A DNA stretch of 64,000 nt, taken from the NCBI RefSeq assembly GCF_021401085.1, contig NZ_JACBFP010000002.1, positions 310,001-374,000 on the forward strand, written 5' to 3'. Under the pieces are notes generated by a model. That model was not told where the DNA came from, made no database searches, and saw only the letters and a list, made by a program, of their open reading frames with translations. The stretch is from Chryseobacterium sp. R2A-55. GTDB lineage: Bacteria > Bacteroidota > Bacteroidia > Flavobacteriales > Weeksellaceae. The translations under genes and the position numbers were made by a program. Below are positions 18,498 through 28,186 of the stretch, one piece after another (within the stretch, counting starts at the first letter, position 1; each line of letters begins with the position of its first letter).

Positions 18498-18673
18498 ATG
18501 GCACTTCACTGAAGGTTTGGAATCTATAATGATGCATCTTGATTCTACACTGGGATTAATGTTTTTTTAAGAAGCGATAAATTTTGGTTAAAGTACATCA
18601 GCACTGTGTTTTAGAGCATAGAATTTGTTTAGTTTTACACAACGAAAATTATCTCACCATTTAAATAAAAGCT

Positions 18674-18943
18674 ATGAAAAAATTATTCGCAGCACTTTCA
18701 CTGGTTTTAGGACTGGGATTGGCAAATGCACAGCAAGTGGCACCAACTACCACAAAACAAGCTCCGGCAAAAGTTGAGAAAGCAGCCAAATCCGAAGTGA
18801 AAAAAGAAACTCCGGCCGCAAAAGCAATGGCAGCAAAACCAGCCGCAAAGATGAAAAAAGATGGCACACCTGACAAAAGGTACAAAGCCAATAAGCATCT
18901 CAAAAAGGATGGTACTCCAGACAAGAGATACAAAGGAAACTAA
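18674..18943 (+). CDS. Small basic exported protein with two PBCV-basic-adaptor-like repeats
   Basis: The 89-residue protein has a signal peptide (MKKLFAALSLVLGLGLANA), an alanine/lysine/proline-rich linker, and two near-identical C-terminal copies of KKDGTPDKRYK. This dodecamer resembles the PBCV-specific basic adaptor domain described from chlorella viruses and later seen in Bacteroidota; the match is from memory. The mature protein is strongly basic and might bind nucleic acid or acidic polymers, which is inference. An intrinsic terminator follows. Confidence 0.75.
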   Translation: MKKLFAALSLVLGLGLANAQQVAPTTTKQAPAKVEKAAKSEVKKETPAAKAMAAKPAAKMKKDGTPDKRYKANKHLKKDGTPDKRYKGN

Positions 18944-18971
18944 TAGCGTTTCATTATTTTAATTTGGTTAG

Positions 18972-18998
18972 ACCTCCCAGCTTACTAGGAGGTTTTTT
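18972..18998 (+). terminator. Intrinsic terminator
   Basis: CCTCC (18973-18977) pairs with GGAGG (18988-18992) and is followed by six T. It ends the transcript of the small basic protein. Confidence 0.8.
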
Positions 18999-19037
18999 GC
19001 TGAATAAAACATGGCGTGATTTATGATGGATAATAGG

Positions 19038-19045
19038 TATATTTG
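19038..19045 (+). promoter_or_regulatory. Promoter -7 box (TATATTTG)
   Basis: TATATTTG ends 26 nt before the ATG of the lipoprotein gene at 19071, downstream of the preceding terminator. Confidence 0.6.
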
Positions 19046-19070
19046 ATTAACCAACAAAACCAAAATCAAA

Positions 19071-19487
19071 ATGAAAAAGATATTATTCTTACTTGGAATT
19101 TTTCTCCTCACGCTCAACTGTGCTCCACAACAAACAGGGCCGAAAGATGGCAAAACAGTGGCGCTGAAACCCGAGAAAAATGATGACGGTGAATGGGATT
19201 TGGAAGTCCTGGATCCGCAATGGAACTATTTTCTGAACGCAGTTGCAAAACCGATGGGAATGTACACTGAATCCTATTTAAAAACAAAAAATAATTTTTT
19301 GGTCAGTGAGTGGAATTCCTATTATTACGCGAGAAAATTTCCGAACATTATAGAAAATCCCATCGATTATGATTCCCAGGAAAATTATGGCTTAAAGTTC
19401 GAATATAAACTCTACCAGGTTTTTGCTTTCGTGCAGTGGAGATATGGACTTAAAATGAATAATTTGAGTATGGGAGAGGTGCGATAA
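19071..19487 (+). CDS. Lipoprotein, probable DUF6146 family
   Basis: The 138-residue protein starts with a lipoprotein signal whose lipobox LTLNC places the lipidated cysteine at residue 17. The mature part is rich in aromatic residues (DPQWNYFLNAVAKPMGMYT, WNSYYYARKFPN) and is a single small domain. I believe it belongs to DUF6146, a small Flavobacteriia family without known function. It is a single-gene transcript with its own promoter and terminator. Confidence 0.75.
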   Translation: MKKILFLLGIFLLTLNCAPQQTGPKDGKTVALKPEKNDDGEWDLEVLDPQWNYFLNAVAKPMGMYTESYLKTKNNFLVSEWNSYYYARKFPNIIENPIDYDSQENYGLKFEYKLYQVFAFVQWRYGLKMNNLSMGEVR

Positions 19488-19490
19488 AGA

Positions 19491-19523
19491 AAAAGGTTCG
19501 GGAAAAACTCCAGAACCTTTTTT
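19491..19523. terminator. Bidirectional terminator
   Basis: AAAGGTTC and GAACCTTT form the stem, with T-runs on both strands. It serves the lipoprotein gene (+) and the convergent superoxide dismutase (-). Confidence 0.8.
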
Positions 19524-19564
19524 TCTCTAAGTGTCCCGATTATTCGGGCAGCTTGATTGAATGT

Positions 19565-20161
19565 TTACTTATTGAATCTTTCCTCCACTTTGTCCCAGTT
19601 GATCACATCAAAAAATGCGGTCACGTAATCCGGTCTTCTGTTTTGGTAATGAAGATAATACGCATGTTCCCAAACATCGAGTCCCAAAACCGGAGTTCCC
19701 TGGCAATCTGCAACCGGCATCAGAGGGTTGTCCTGATTTGGTGAAGAGCAAACAGCAACGGAACCGTCGGCTTTTTTGCACAGCCAGGCCCAGCCGGAAC
19801 CGAATCTTGTTTTTGCGGCATTTCCGAAATCTTCCTTGAATTTTTCAAATCCGCCATAAGCTTCAATCGCTGCTTTCACGTTTCCTACCGGAACTTTGCT
19901 TCCGCCCGGAGTCAAGATGTCCCAGAAAAGGGTGTGATTATAGTGACCTCCACCATTATTTCGAACAGCAGCTTTATCGGTTCCTGTCTTGCAGATTTCC
20001 TCGATGGTTTTTCCTTCCAAATCAGTTCCCGCAATTGCAGCGTTTAAGTTGTTTACATATGCTTGATGGTGTTTCGTGTAGTGAATCTCCATCGTTCTTG
20101 CGTCTATTGTAGGTTCTAATGCATCATAAGCATAACCTAATTTCGGTAATTCGAATGCCAT
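19565..20161 (-). CDS. Superoxide dismutase, Fe/Mn family
   Basis: The enzyme converts superoxide to oxygen and hydrogen peroxide. The 198-residue protein has the metal-site regions [25 protein letters not shown] and the signature [11 protein letters not shown]. The outer-sphere positions (glycine in NNGGGHYNH, glutamine in NQDNPLMP) look more like the manganese than the iron subtype. Bacteroidota enzymes can be cambialistic, so the metal is not decided. No signal peptide, so cytoplasmic. It has a complete promoter. Confidence 0.95.
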   Translation of the reverse strand: MAFELPKLGYAYDALEPTIDARTMEIHYTKHHQAYVNNLNAAIAGTDLEGKTIEEICKTGTDKAAVRNNGGGHYNHTLFWDILTPGGSKVPVGNVKAAIEAYGGFEKFKEDFGNAAKTRFGSGWAWLCKKADGSVAVCSSPNQDNPLMPVADCQGTPVLGLDVWEHAYYLHYQNRRPDYVTAFFDVINWDKVEERFNK

Positions 20162-20188
20162 AACTTTTATGTTTAATTAATGAATACC

Positions 20189-20220
20189 CAAATTTAGCCA
20201 TTATTTAGACCAATTCCAAA
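20189..20220 (-). promoter_or_regulatory. Promoter of the superoxide dismutase gene
   Basis: On the minus strand TTTG (20220-20217), 20 nt, then TAAATTTG (20196-20189) fit the full Bacteroidota consensus; the leader is about 20-25 nt. Confidence 0.75.
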
Positions 20221-20552
20221 ATAGCCGTATTACTTTAATAAATCTTTAACATTGATGAAATCGGTGGAATATGATCGGTATAATGGGTGAAAATGGATGC
20301 AATTGATGCAAAAGGTCAAAACCAAACAGAATATTCAAGTCACAGAATTTAATAAAATATACGATGAATTTCTTCAGATGGTATTGAAATATGCGATAGG
20401 CATCTTTAATCCAATAAAAAAAGAGATGCCAAAAGACATCTCCTTAAATTATATTGCAAAATTTGCAGTTATTTAATCTGAATTAACATTCAGAATTTAA
20501 TCACAATCAGAACTCACCGAAGTGCCCAATTGTTTTTAACCTGGTTTTTGTC
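20221..20552. other. Gap between sod and rho; only a terminator recognised
   Basis: Apart from the rho terminator at 20415-20443 I see no feature. A 56-codon plus-strand frame (20306-20476) runs across that terminator and has no recognisable similarity or promoter. Confidence 0.4.
20415..20443 (-). terminator. Intrinsic terminator downstream of rho
   Basis: On the minus strand GAGATG...CATCTC closes an 8-nt loop and is followed by seven T, about 110 nt past the rho stop. The rho transcript therefore appears to end Rho-independently. Confidence 0.75.
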
Positions 20553-22343
20553 TTATCTGTTCATCGACATTAAGAACTCTTCATTGTTTAAGGTTCCTTT
20601 GATGCTTTTGTTCACAAATTCCATTGCTTCCACAGGATTCATGTCTGAAAGGTATTTTCTGAGGATCCACATTCTTTGCTGCGTAGTATCATCCAGCAAC
20701 AAATCATCTCTTCTGGTACTTGAAGCCACCAAATCGATCGCCGGATAAATTCTTTTGTTTGCAATTTTTCGGTCGAGCTGAAGTTCCATATTTCCGGTTC
20801 CTTTGAATTCTTCGAAAATAACTTCATCCATTTTGGAGCCTGTATCAATCAGCGCAGTTGCGATAATGGTTAAAGAGCCACCACCTTCAATATTTCTTGC
20901 CGCTCCGAAGAATCTTTTCGGTTTGTGGAGCGCGTTTGCATCTACACCACCAGAAAGTATTTTTCCTGAAGCTGGAGTGACGGTGTTGTAGGCTCTCGCC
21001 AATCTTGTAATAGAGTCGAGGAGAATTACCACATCATGGCCACATTCCACCATTCTTTGTGCTTTTGAAAGAACAAGGTTGGCTACTTTCACATGTTTTT
21101 CTGCAGGTTCGTCGAAGGTTGACGCAATCACTTCCGCATTCACATTTCTTTCCATATCGGTAACTTCTTCCGGTCTTTCGTCGATTAAAAGAATCATCAT
21201 ATAAGCTTCCGGATGGTTTGCCGAAATAGAATTCGCGATATCTTTAAGCAACATCGTTTTACCGGTTTTCGGTTGTGCCACGATCATTGCTCTTTGTCCT
21301 TTTCCAATGGGAGTGAACAAATCAACAATTCTTGTGGAAAGGGTGGAGTTTTTCCCGGTTAGGTTGAATTTTTCTTCAGGAAATAACGGTGTTAAAAACT
21401 CGAAAGCAACACGATCCTTGATGAATTCCAGATCTCTGCCGTTGACTTCTGTAGGCTTTAATAAAGAAAAATACTTCTCCCCTTCTTTTGGTAAGCGAAC
21501 AATTCCTTTTACGGTGTCCCCGGTTTTCAGACCATAATTTCTGATTTGATTGGTAGAAACATAAACGTCGTCTGGGGAAGAAATGTAGGAAAAATCTGAT
21601 GAGCGAAGGAACCCGTAATTATCCGGAAGGATTTCCAAAACGCCTTCAATGGTCACTAAGCCATCAAAATTAAATTCTTTTTTAGGGTTTTCATCCTGGT
21701 TTTCAACACTTTGGTTTTTGTTTTTGTGTGGGTTTTTGTGTGGGTGTTGCTGCTTGTTTTGATTCCCGTTTTGATTCCCGTTTTGATTAGGATTGCTGTT
21801 CCCGTTTTGATTCCGGTTCGGATTTTCATTCGCTGGATGCGGTTTTGGCGGTTCCGCACTGATTTCCTTTTCAGCGGAATCTCCGGGGGAAGCTGCTTCA
21901 GAAACTGCTTCTTCTTTTGGAGTCGGGATTCGTTGTCTTTTTTTCCTCTGCGGATTTCTATTTTGTTCTGCAGTCATTTGCGATTTTGTCTCCTGGGTAG
22001 CGTTTTCCGTTGTTTTTTCGATTTCTACCACTTCAGGGGTTTCAGTTTTTTCGAAAGGAATTTCTGCGGAAATCTCTGCCGGTTTTTCGGTCTTCTTTTT
22101 GGGTGCCGGTTTCTTTGCAGCCGGTTTTTTCACTGCAGGAGCCGGTTTTTCTTCTGTATTCATAGGGGTTTCGGTGGCGTTGTAATAATCTTTTGCTACT
22201 TTGGTGTTTGAAGCCTGAAAGTCTAAAATGGCAAAAATCTTATCATTATCGGTGCTGTTTTTAGCAACTTTAACGCCTAAATCTTTCGAGATTTTGTCTA
22301 AATCCGAAGCGGATTTCGACCTTAACGTTTCGATGTTGAACAT
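20553..22343 (-). CDS. rho: Transcription termination factor Rho with a long disordered insertion
   Basis: Rho is the hexameric RNA helicase that ends transcription. The 596-residue chain opens with the Rho N-terminal helical domain (1-45). A 170-residue low-complexity region follows, first lysine/alanine/proline rich, then N/Q rich with repeats like [11 protein letters not shown] (about 170-210). The RNA-binding cold-shock-like domain ([15 protein letters not shown]) comes next, then the ATPase with Walker [25 protein letters not shown] and the R-loop region [18 protein letters not shown]. coli Rho has 419 residues; the difference is this insertion. The insertion coding sequence itself contains a tandem repeat around 21761-21815. 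Confidence 0.97.
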   Translation of the reverse strand: MFNIETLRSKSASDLDKISKDLGVKVAKNSTDNDKIFAILDFQASNTKVAKDYYNATETPMNTEEKPAPAVKKPAAKKPAPKKKTEKPAEISAEIPFEKTETPEVVEIEKTTENATQETKSQMTAEQNRNPQRKKRQRIPTPKEEAVSEAASPGDSAEKEISAEPPKPHPANENPNRNQNGNSNPNQNGNQNGNQNKQQHPHKNPHKNKNQSVENQDENPKKEFNFDGLVTIEGVLEILPDNYGFLRSSDFSYISSPDDVYVSTNQIRNYGLKTGDTVKGIVRLPKEGEKYFSLLKPTEVNGRDLEFIKDRVAFEFLTPLFPEEKFNLTGKNSTLSTRIVDLFTPIGKGQRAMIVAQPKTGKTMLLKDIANSISANHPEAYMMILLIDERPEEVTDMERNVNAEVIASTFDEPAEKHVKVANLVLSKAQRMVECGHDVVILLDSITRLARAYNTVTPASGKILSGGVDANALHKPKRFFGAARNIEGGGSLTIIATALIDTGSKMDEVIFEEFKGTGNMELQLDRKIANKRIYPAIDLVASSTRRDDLLLDDTTQQRMWILRKYLSDMNPVEAMEFVNKSIKGTLNNEEFLMSMNR

Positions 22344-22431
22344 AAATGTTACGTAAAAAAGGTATTATATAAGTGTGTGTAAGCAAGAAGATTAAGTCGG
22401 GCGACTTTTCTTAATGAGATCAATAATAGTG

Positions 22432-22462
22432 CAAATCTAAGCTAAAAATTTAATAATGCAAA
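22432..22462 (-). promoter_or_regulatory. Promoter of rho
   Basis: Minus-strand TTTG (22462-22459), 19 nt, TAGATTTG (22439-22432) fit the full consensus. The predicted leader is about 85 nt and contains AAGTCGCCCGACTT, a short hairpin that could serve autoregulation. Confidence 0.75.
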
Positions 22463-22472
22463 AAAATATCGC

Positions 22473-22480
22473 TATTTTTG
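22473..22480 (+). promoter_or_regulatory. Promoter -7 box (TATTTTTG)
   Basis: TATTTTTG ends 20 nt before the ATG at 22500. It lies back to back with the rho promoter. Confidence 0.6.
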
Positions 22481-22499
22481 CAACTTAGAATCCGATAAG

Positions 22500-22889
22500 A
22501 TGTTACAGAGAATACAGACAGTATGGATATTTCTGGCGATTTTGGGGGCGGTTTTTCTGTTCGTGACAGGACAGGATTTTTCGCTTTTCGGACCTACACC
22601 TTTTATTTCCATCGCGTGTGTGGTTTTGGTCCTGTTTGGATTCATCAGTATTCTGAGTTATAAGGACAGAAAAAGACAGATCCAGCTGAATAAGATCAGC
22701 ATGATGATAAACGCTTTGTTGCTCGGTTTATTGGCGTATTGGCTACTCACTTTATCCGGAGGAATTGATTTTCCTGAGAAGGGTATTGAGCCTGTTTTTC
22801 CGTTTTTGTCTATCATTTGTTTGCTCATTGCAAACATCTACATCCGGAAAGACGAAAGGCTCGTAAAATCTGTGGACAGACTCCGCTAA
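22500..22889 (+). CDS. DUF4293 family membrane protein
   Basis: The 129-residue protein has four hydrophobic segments (about 8-24, 32-50, 67-86, 96-113) and starts MLQRIQTVWIFLA, the conserved opening of DUF4293 as I remember it. The family is restricted to Bacteroidota, of unknown function, and often sits next to rho as here. It has its own promoter and terminator. Confidence 0.85.
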   Translation: MLQRIQTVWIFLAILGAVFLFVTGQDFSLFGPTPFISIACVVLVLFGFISILSYKDRKRQIQLNKISMMINALLLGLLAYWLLTLSGGIDFPEKGIEPVFPFLSIICLLIANIYIRKDERLVKSVDRLR

Positions 22890-22913
22890 ACTCACAACGA
22901 TTTTTTTTGAGTG

Positions 22914-22944
22914 AAACAGTTCCTTTTGGGAACTGTTTTTTTTG
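22914..22944 (+). terminator. Intrinsic terminator
   Basis: AAACAGTTTCC pairs with GGGAACTGTTT (one G-T pair) and is followed by a T-run. It ends the DUF4293 transcript. Confidence 0.85.
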
Positions 22945-22985
22945 GCAGGAAATACTAAAAGGATCCCCATCAAATTCAAATTCCG

Positions 22986-22993
22986 TAATTTTG
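22986..22993 (+). promoter_or_regulatory. Promoter -7 box (TAATTTTG) of the ABC exporter
   Basis: TAATTTTG ends 18 nt before the ATG at 23011, just downstream of the previous terminator. Confidence 0.6.
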
Positions 22994-23010
22994 CGACTTA
23001 ATTTCATTGA

Positions 23011-24849
23011 ATGAAGCCGATCAACCGAATTCTATCTTTCGCAAAACCACACCAGAAGTATTTTTTCGGGAGTATTTTCTTTAATATTCTCTATTCTTTG
23101 CTCAGTATTTTTTCGGTCATTACGATGCTTCCAATTCTAAGAATCGTATTCAAACTGGATGACGGAATTGATACCTCCAAAGCTCCGGTGTACAGCGGAA
23201 GATTGAGCGATTATTTCGGCTACCTGAAAGATATGGCTTATTACAAAATCCAGCTCAATATCGATGCACACGGTGCGGTAACTGTTTTAGCGTGGCTTTG
23301 TGGAATTACAGCAATTGCATTTTTGCTCAGAAATCTCTTCCGGTATTTAGGTGCCTATTTTTTGGTGAATTACCGGGTGGGAATCACTAGAGATCTTCGC
23401 ACGGCGATGTATGACAAATTTCTGAAACTGCCCGTTTCGTTCTTTACCGAACAGCGAAAAGGCGACATGATTTCCAGGATTTCAAACGATATCGGTGCGG
23501 TGGAAGGCGGAATTATGGGAGCTTTGGTGGATTTGATCAATTCGCCTTTCATGATTATTTCCACGCTGATCACCCTTTTTCTTTTAGATGCAAAACTGAC
23601 CTTGTTTTCACTTTTGGTTTTCCCGATCATGGGTTGGATTATTTCTTTTGTGGGAAAAAGCCTGAAAAGAAAAGCGACTCAAGCTCAGGAAGAATTAGGA
23701 AATCTATTTTCCCTGGTGGACGAAACTTTGAAATCCTCCAAAGTGATCAAGATTTTCAACGCCGACAAGATTTTGAAAAACCGATTCAACACGACTAACG
23801 ATAATTGGCAGAAATACGCGATCGGAATGAGCAGAAGACGGGAATTGGCTTCTCCGGCGAGCGAGTTTCTCGGTTCCATCACGATTCTTTTGATTACATG
23901 GTTTGCCGGACAAAGCATCATCAACGGAACCAATAACGATCCTGTAACCTTTTTAGCGTTTATTGGCCTGTTTTTCCAGATTCTGGATCCTGCAAAAAAA
24001 CTATCCAATGCGATTTCTTCCATTCAGGGTGGAATGGCGAGTTTGGACCGTGTTTCGGAAGTTTTGGACTATGATTTAAAAGTGGATGAGGCAGAAAATC
24101 CAGTTCCGATTTCCACCTTGAAAGATAAGGTGGAATTCAAAGACATCGGTTTTTATTACGATAAAGATAATGTCATTTTAAAGAATTTTAACCTTACGAT
24201 GCCCAAAGGAAAAACCATCGCTTTGGTCGGACAGTCCGGTTCCGGGAAGACGACTATTGCTAATTTATTGGCAAGATTCTACGATGTTTCAGAAGGTGAA
24301 ATCCTGGTCGATGGAATTGATCTGAAGGAACTGAAAGTGCAGGACTACCGAAACCTCTTGGGAATGGTTACTCAGGAATCGGTTTTGTTTAATGATTCCA
24401 TCTTCAACAATATTTTGATGGGAAAACCAGATGCCACCGAAGCGGAAGTAATTGCTGCTGCAAAAATTGCAAACGCCCATCAATTCATAGAAAATCTTCC
24501 TGAAAAATATTACACCAATATCGGCGATGATGGCAACAAGCTTTCGGGAGGACAAAAACAGCGGGTCTCCATCGCAAGAGCCGTTCTGAAAAATCCACCG
24601 ATCATGATTTTGGACGAAGCAACTTCTGCTTTGGACACCGAATCCGAGAGATTTGTTCAGGATGCTTTGGAAAAAATGATGGAAAACCGAACTTCATTGG
24701 TCATTGCGCACCGGCTTTCAACCATTCAAAAAGCAGACTGGATTGTGGTAATGGAACGTGGTGAAATCGTGGAACAGGGAACCCACCAGGAACTTTTCGC
24801 AAAAAATGGAATTTACCGGAAATTGGTGGAATTGCAGAATTTTGGTTAA
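23011..24849 (+). CDS. ABC exporter, fused permease and ATPase (MsbA-like)
   Basis: The 612-residue half-transporter has an N-terminal six-helix ABC exporter domain (about 15-330; helices near 20, 85, 165, 185, 285, 305). The C-terminal ATPase shows Walker A VGQSGSGKTT, Q-loop MVTQES, signature LSGGQKQRVSIARA, Walker B IMILDEATSALD and switch histidine in VIAHRLST. It works as a homodimer. The outline fits lipid/lipid A flippases such as MsbA, but drug or peptide export is equally possible. A TonB-like relic follows 23 bp downstream. Confidence 0.92.
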   Translation: MKPINRILSFAKPHQKYFFGSIFFNILYSLLSIFSVITMLPILRIVFKLDDGIDTSKAPVYSGRLSDYFGYLKDMAYYKIQLNIDAHGAVTVLAWLCGITAIAFLLRNLFRYLGAYFLVNYRVGITRDLRTAMYDKFLKLPVSFFTEQRKGDMISRISNDIGAVEGGIMGALVDLINSPFMIISTLITLFLLDAKLTLFSLLVFPIMGWIISFVGKSLKRKATQAQEELGNLFSLVDETLKSSKVIKIFNADKILKNRFNTTNDNWQKYAIGMSRRRELASPASEFLGSITILLITWFAGQSIINGTNNDPVTFLAFIGLFFQILDPAKKLSNAISSIQGGMASLDRVSEVLDYDLKVDEAENPVPISTLKDKVEFKDIGFYYDKDNVILKNFNLTMPKGKTIALVGQSGSGKTTIANLLARFYDVSEGEILVDGIDLKELKVQDYRNLLGMVTQESVLFNDSIFNNILMGKPDATEAEVIAAAKIANAHQFIENLPEKYYTNIGDDGNKLSGGQKQRVSIARAVLKNPPIMILDEATSALDTESERFVQDALEKMMENRTSLVIAHRLSTIQKADWIVVMERGEIVEQGTHQELFAKNGIYRKLVELQNFG

Positions 24850-24872
24850 AGAAATACAATTTTGAAAAGTAA

Positions 24873-25273
24873 ATGAAGTACATTTTATTCCTACTTATTT
24901 TCCTTCTGGCAGTTCAAACTTATGCACAGGAAACGATTGAAAAAAAACCAGATACTGCTGAAGTTGTTTATGATCTTGTAGAAAAAAGGGCAGATTTTCC
25001 TGGCGGAATTAATGAGTTCCGAACTCAGGTTATGAAAAATTTCAACAGCAAAAAGTTACGAATGAACAAAGGAATGATTCGACTAAAGTCACTTTTATCG
25101 TTGAAAGAGATGGATCGATGTCGGACATTAAAGCAATTGGAGAAGTTCAGGCATTTAATGGAGAAGCCATTAAAGCAGTAACAAAAATCAAAACGTTATG
25201 GAACCCGGCAACAATTAATGGAGTTTTGGTAAGATGTCGGTTTGCAATGCCATTGGTGATGGTTTTTGAATAA
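24873..25273 (+). pseudogene. TonB C-terminal-like secreted protein, disrupted by a -1 frameshift
   Basis: The first frame encodes a signal peptide (MKYILFLLIFLLAVQTYAQ) and ADFPGGINEFRTQVMKNF, the opening of a TonB C-terminal-like domain. Around 25083-25092 the homology passes to the frame two bases on, which reads KVTFIVERDGSMSDIKAIGE, then AIKAVTKIKTLWNPATING, and ends at TAA 25271-25273. Together they make the normal ~130-residue domain. Loss of one base near CGACTAAAG, for example one A, explains the shift. Read in one frame the gene would give a 102-residue product with an unrelated tail. A sequencing error cannot be excluded. Confidence 0.85.
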
Positions 25274-25508
25274 GTTAATTTCTTTAAATCTTATCATTTT
25301 GTCTTCATTTTATACTCTAAATGGAGGTCGTTTTCGACAATTGTCCCACTATTAAATTCTTTAAGTTAATCAAATTCCCGTGCAGAATTCATAGAAAAAA
25401 ACAAGCATCTTTTTTGGTATATAAAGAAGAAATACAATATCACTTTACTTTCAAACTCTCCCACTCTCAAACACTCAACACACCCACTCACCAACGGACC
25501 CACATAAA

Positions 25509-28088
25509 CTACCTTCCAATCAACTTCTTAATCGAGTTCAGTTTCATCAGTGCTTCAATCGGCGTCAAAGTATTGATGTCGATCTTCGTCAGTTCTTCGC
25601 GGATGTTTTCCAAAACCGGATCGTCTAACTGAAAGAATGAAAGCTGCAGGTTTTCATCAGTAATCGCCTTGGTTTTTTCCTTGCCGTTTTTTTGGGAACG
25701 ACTTTTTTCTAAAGTTTTCAAAACCTCATTCGCACGATTTACCACCGTAGAAGGCATTCCCGCTAATTTCGCCACATGGATTCCGAAACTGTGCTCACTT
25801 CCGCCGGGAACGAGTTTCCGCATGAAAATGATGTTGCCCTTATTTTCCTGAATCGAAACGTGGAAATTTTTGATCCGCTCGAAATTCACCGTCATTTCGT
25901 TGAGTTCATGATAATGTGTTGCAAACAAAGTTTTCGGTTGGGTGGGGTGTTGGTGAAGGTATTCCGCAATTGCCCAAGCTATGGAAACACCATCGTAAGT
26001 AGAAGTTCCTCGACCGATTTCATCTAAAAGAATCAGACTTTTTTCAGAAATATTGTTGAGGATATTCGCGGCTTCGTTCATTTCCACCATGAAAGTGGAT
26101 TCACCTGCCGAAATATTATCGGTTGCTCCTACTCTGGTGAAAATTTTGTCGAGAATCCCTATTTCAGCGTGCTTTGCAGGAACAAAACTTCCGATTTGCG
26201 CCATCAGACAAATGATTGCGGTTTGCCTCAGAATTGCGGATTTCCCCGCCATATTAGGTCCGGTTACCATAATGATCTGCTGCGAATCCCGGTCGAGAAA
26301 CAAGTCGTTCGGAATGTATTTTTCGCCTAAAGGGAGCGCATTTTCAATAATCGGGTGTCTTGCTTCGGTTAATGAAATTTCCGGCGTGTCATTCAGAATG
26401 GGTTTTGTATAACTCTCGGAAACAGCCAGTTCGGACAATCCTACTCCGCAATCCAATTCAGCGATAATTCTGGAATTTTCCTGAATTTGGTCGATGTAGA
26501 TCATCACATTTTCGCAGACTTTTCGGTAGAGTTCATGTTCTATTTTCGAAATTTTCTCTTCGGCACCGAGAATCTGCTCTTCGTATTCCTTGAGTTCCTC
26601 GGTGATGTATCTTTCGGCATTCACTAAAGTCTGTTTCCGGATCCAATCGTTGGGAACTTTATCTTTGTGCGTATTTCTCACCTCGATAAAGTATCCGAAA
26701 ACATTATTGAAACTGATTTTCAAACTCGAAATTCCGGTACGTTCGGTTTCCCTTTCGCACATTTCGTCCAGAAAATTTTTTCCTTTGTTTTGAAGGTTTC
26801 TCAACCGGTCCAGTTCTTCTGAAATACCATTTTTAATGACGTTTCCTTTGGTGATATTCACCGGAAGTTCCTCATTCAGATAGTTTTGTAAATATTTGAT
26901 GAGGTCTTCCAAATCAGTCAAGGGTTGAAGCCAAGCCAAAACCTGATCAAAAGAATGAAGCAAGTTTTTGATTTGGTGAATGTTCATCAAACTTTGACGG
27001 AGATATCCGAGTTCTTTGGGCGTAATTTTTTCCGAAGCCAGTTTTCCCAGCAGACGGTCCAAATCGGAAATAGATCTTAAAAGTTGGAGGATTTCATATT
27101 TCAGATCATCTTCCGTGTTGAAAAATTCGATCAGGTTTAACCTCCTGTTGATTTCATTCAAAGATTTTAAGGGAAGAATCAGTCGCCTTCTCAGCAATCT
27201 TCCTCCCATAGGAGTGGAGGTTTTGTCGATAATGTCGAGCAACGATTTTCCTTGCGGATTGCTTGGATAAACGATTTCCAGATTCCTCAAGGTAAACTGA
27301 TCCATCATCAGATAATCATCCTGCGGAATGAGTTGGATTTTCGTAATATGCTGTAAAAGAGCGTGGTGAGTATCCTCCACCAAATAAGCAAAAATTGCTC
27401 CGGCTGCAATAATTCCTAATTTCATTTCATCTACACCAAATCCCTTTAATGAATTGGTTTTGAAATGGTTGGTGAGTTTTTCATAAGCGTAATTATGCTG
27501 AAACGCCCAATCTTCAAGTTTGAAGGAGTTCTTATTCTTAAGTTGAGCCGGGAGTTCTGTTGTTCTTTGGTAGATGATTTCACTCGGATCAAAAGTGGAA
27601 ACGATATGCAGCAGTTTCTCCAGATTTCCTTCGGAAACCAAAAATTCTCCCGTGGAAACATCAACCAGCGCCATTCCGAATTTCTCTTTTTCCTTATGGA
27701 TGGAAAGCAGGAAATTGTTTTTCTTTGAGCTTAAAACCTGCTCGTTGAAGGTAACGCCGGGAGTTACCAATTCAGTGACCCCTCTTTTCACGATTCCTTT
27801 CACGGTTTTAGGGTCTTCCAGTTGGTCGCATATTGCAACACGAAGTCCGGCTCTCACCAGTTTTGGCAAGTAGGAATCAACGGAGTGGTGCGGAAATCCG
27901 GCCAGTTCCAGCTGTGAATCGCCGTTGTTTCTTTTGGTCAAAACGATTCCGAGGATTTGTGAAGCCTTAATCGCATCTGCCCCGAAAGTTTCATAGAAAT
28001 CCCCCACACGAAACAGCAGCAAAGCATCCGGATATTTTGCTTTGATCGTGTTATACTGCGTCATTAAAGGGGTTTCTTTCTTGGCCAT
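25509..28088 (-). CDS. mutS: DNA mismatch repair protein MutS
   Basis: MutS recognises mismatches and starts repair. The 859-residue protein has the mismatch-reading F-x-E motif in FRVGDFYETFG, the clamp/lever middle, Walker A GPNMAGKSAILRQTA, Walker B LILLDEIGRGTSTYDG and the C-terminal ATHYHEL. I chose MAKKETPLMTQYN at 28088 rather than an upstream ATG eight codons earlier, since family members begin here. No mutL is nearby. The 235 bp downstream, toward the TonB relic, hold nothing recognisable. Confidence 0.96.
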   Translation of the reverse strand: MAKKETPLMTQYNTIKAKYPDALLLFRVGDFYETFGADAIKASQILGIVLTKRNNGDSQLELAGFPHHSVDSYLPKLVRAGLRVAICDQLEDPKTVKGIVKRGVTELVTPGVTFNEQVLSSKKNNFLLSIHKEKEKFGMALVDVSTGEFLVSEGNLEKLLHIVSTFDPSEIIYQRTTELPAQLKNKNSFKLEDWAFQHNYAYEKLTNHFKTNSLKGFGVDEMKLGIIAAGAIFAYLVEDTHHALLQHITKIQLIPQDDYLMMDQFTLRNLEIVYPSNPQGKSLLDIIDKTSTPMGGRLLRRRLILPLKSLNEINRRLNLIEFFNTEDDLKYEILQLLRSISDLDRLLGKLASEKITPKELGYLRQSLMNIHQIKNLLHSFDQVLAWLQPLTDLEDLIKYLQNYLNEELPVNITKGNVIKNGISEELDRLRNLQNKGKNFLDEMCERETERTGISSLKISFNNVFGYFIEVRNTHKDKVPNDWIRKQTLVNAERYITEELKEYEEQILGAEEKISKIEHELYRKVCENVMIYIDQIQENSRIIAELDCGVGLSELAVSESYTKPILNDTPEISLTEARHPIIENALPLGEKYIPNDLFLDRDSQQIIMVTGPNMAGKSAILRQTAIICLMAQIGSFVPAKHAEIGILDKIFTRVGATDNISAGESTFMVEMNEAANILNNISEKSLILLDEIGRGTSTYDGVSIAWAIAEYLHQHPTQPKTLFATHYHELNEMTVNFERIKNFHVSIQENKGNIIFMRKLVPGGSEHSFGIHVAKLAGMPSTVVNRANEVLKTLEKSRSQKNGKEKTKAITDENLQLSFFQLDDPVLENIREELTKIDINTLTPIEALMKLNSIKKLIGR

Positions 28089-28186
28089 TTTTTGTGTGGA
28101 AAATTTCTGCAAGATAAAAAAAGGTAGCTACAAAAAAAAAGATACCACTAATTGTTTGGTTAAATATTTGAGTTTCTGTATCTATT

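Noticed and set aside
20306-20476. 56-codon plus-strand ORF between sod and rho
   Set aside because: It crosses the rho terminator hairpin, has no promoter box at a useful place and no recognisable similarity.
25321-25632. 103-codon plus-strand ORF
   Set aside because: It overlaps the 3' end of mutS and has no domain, promoter box or signal peptide.
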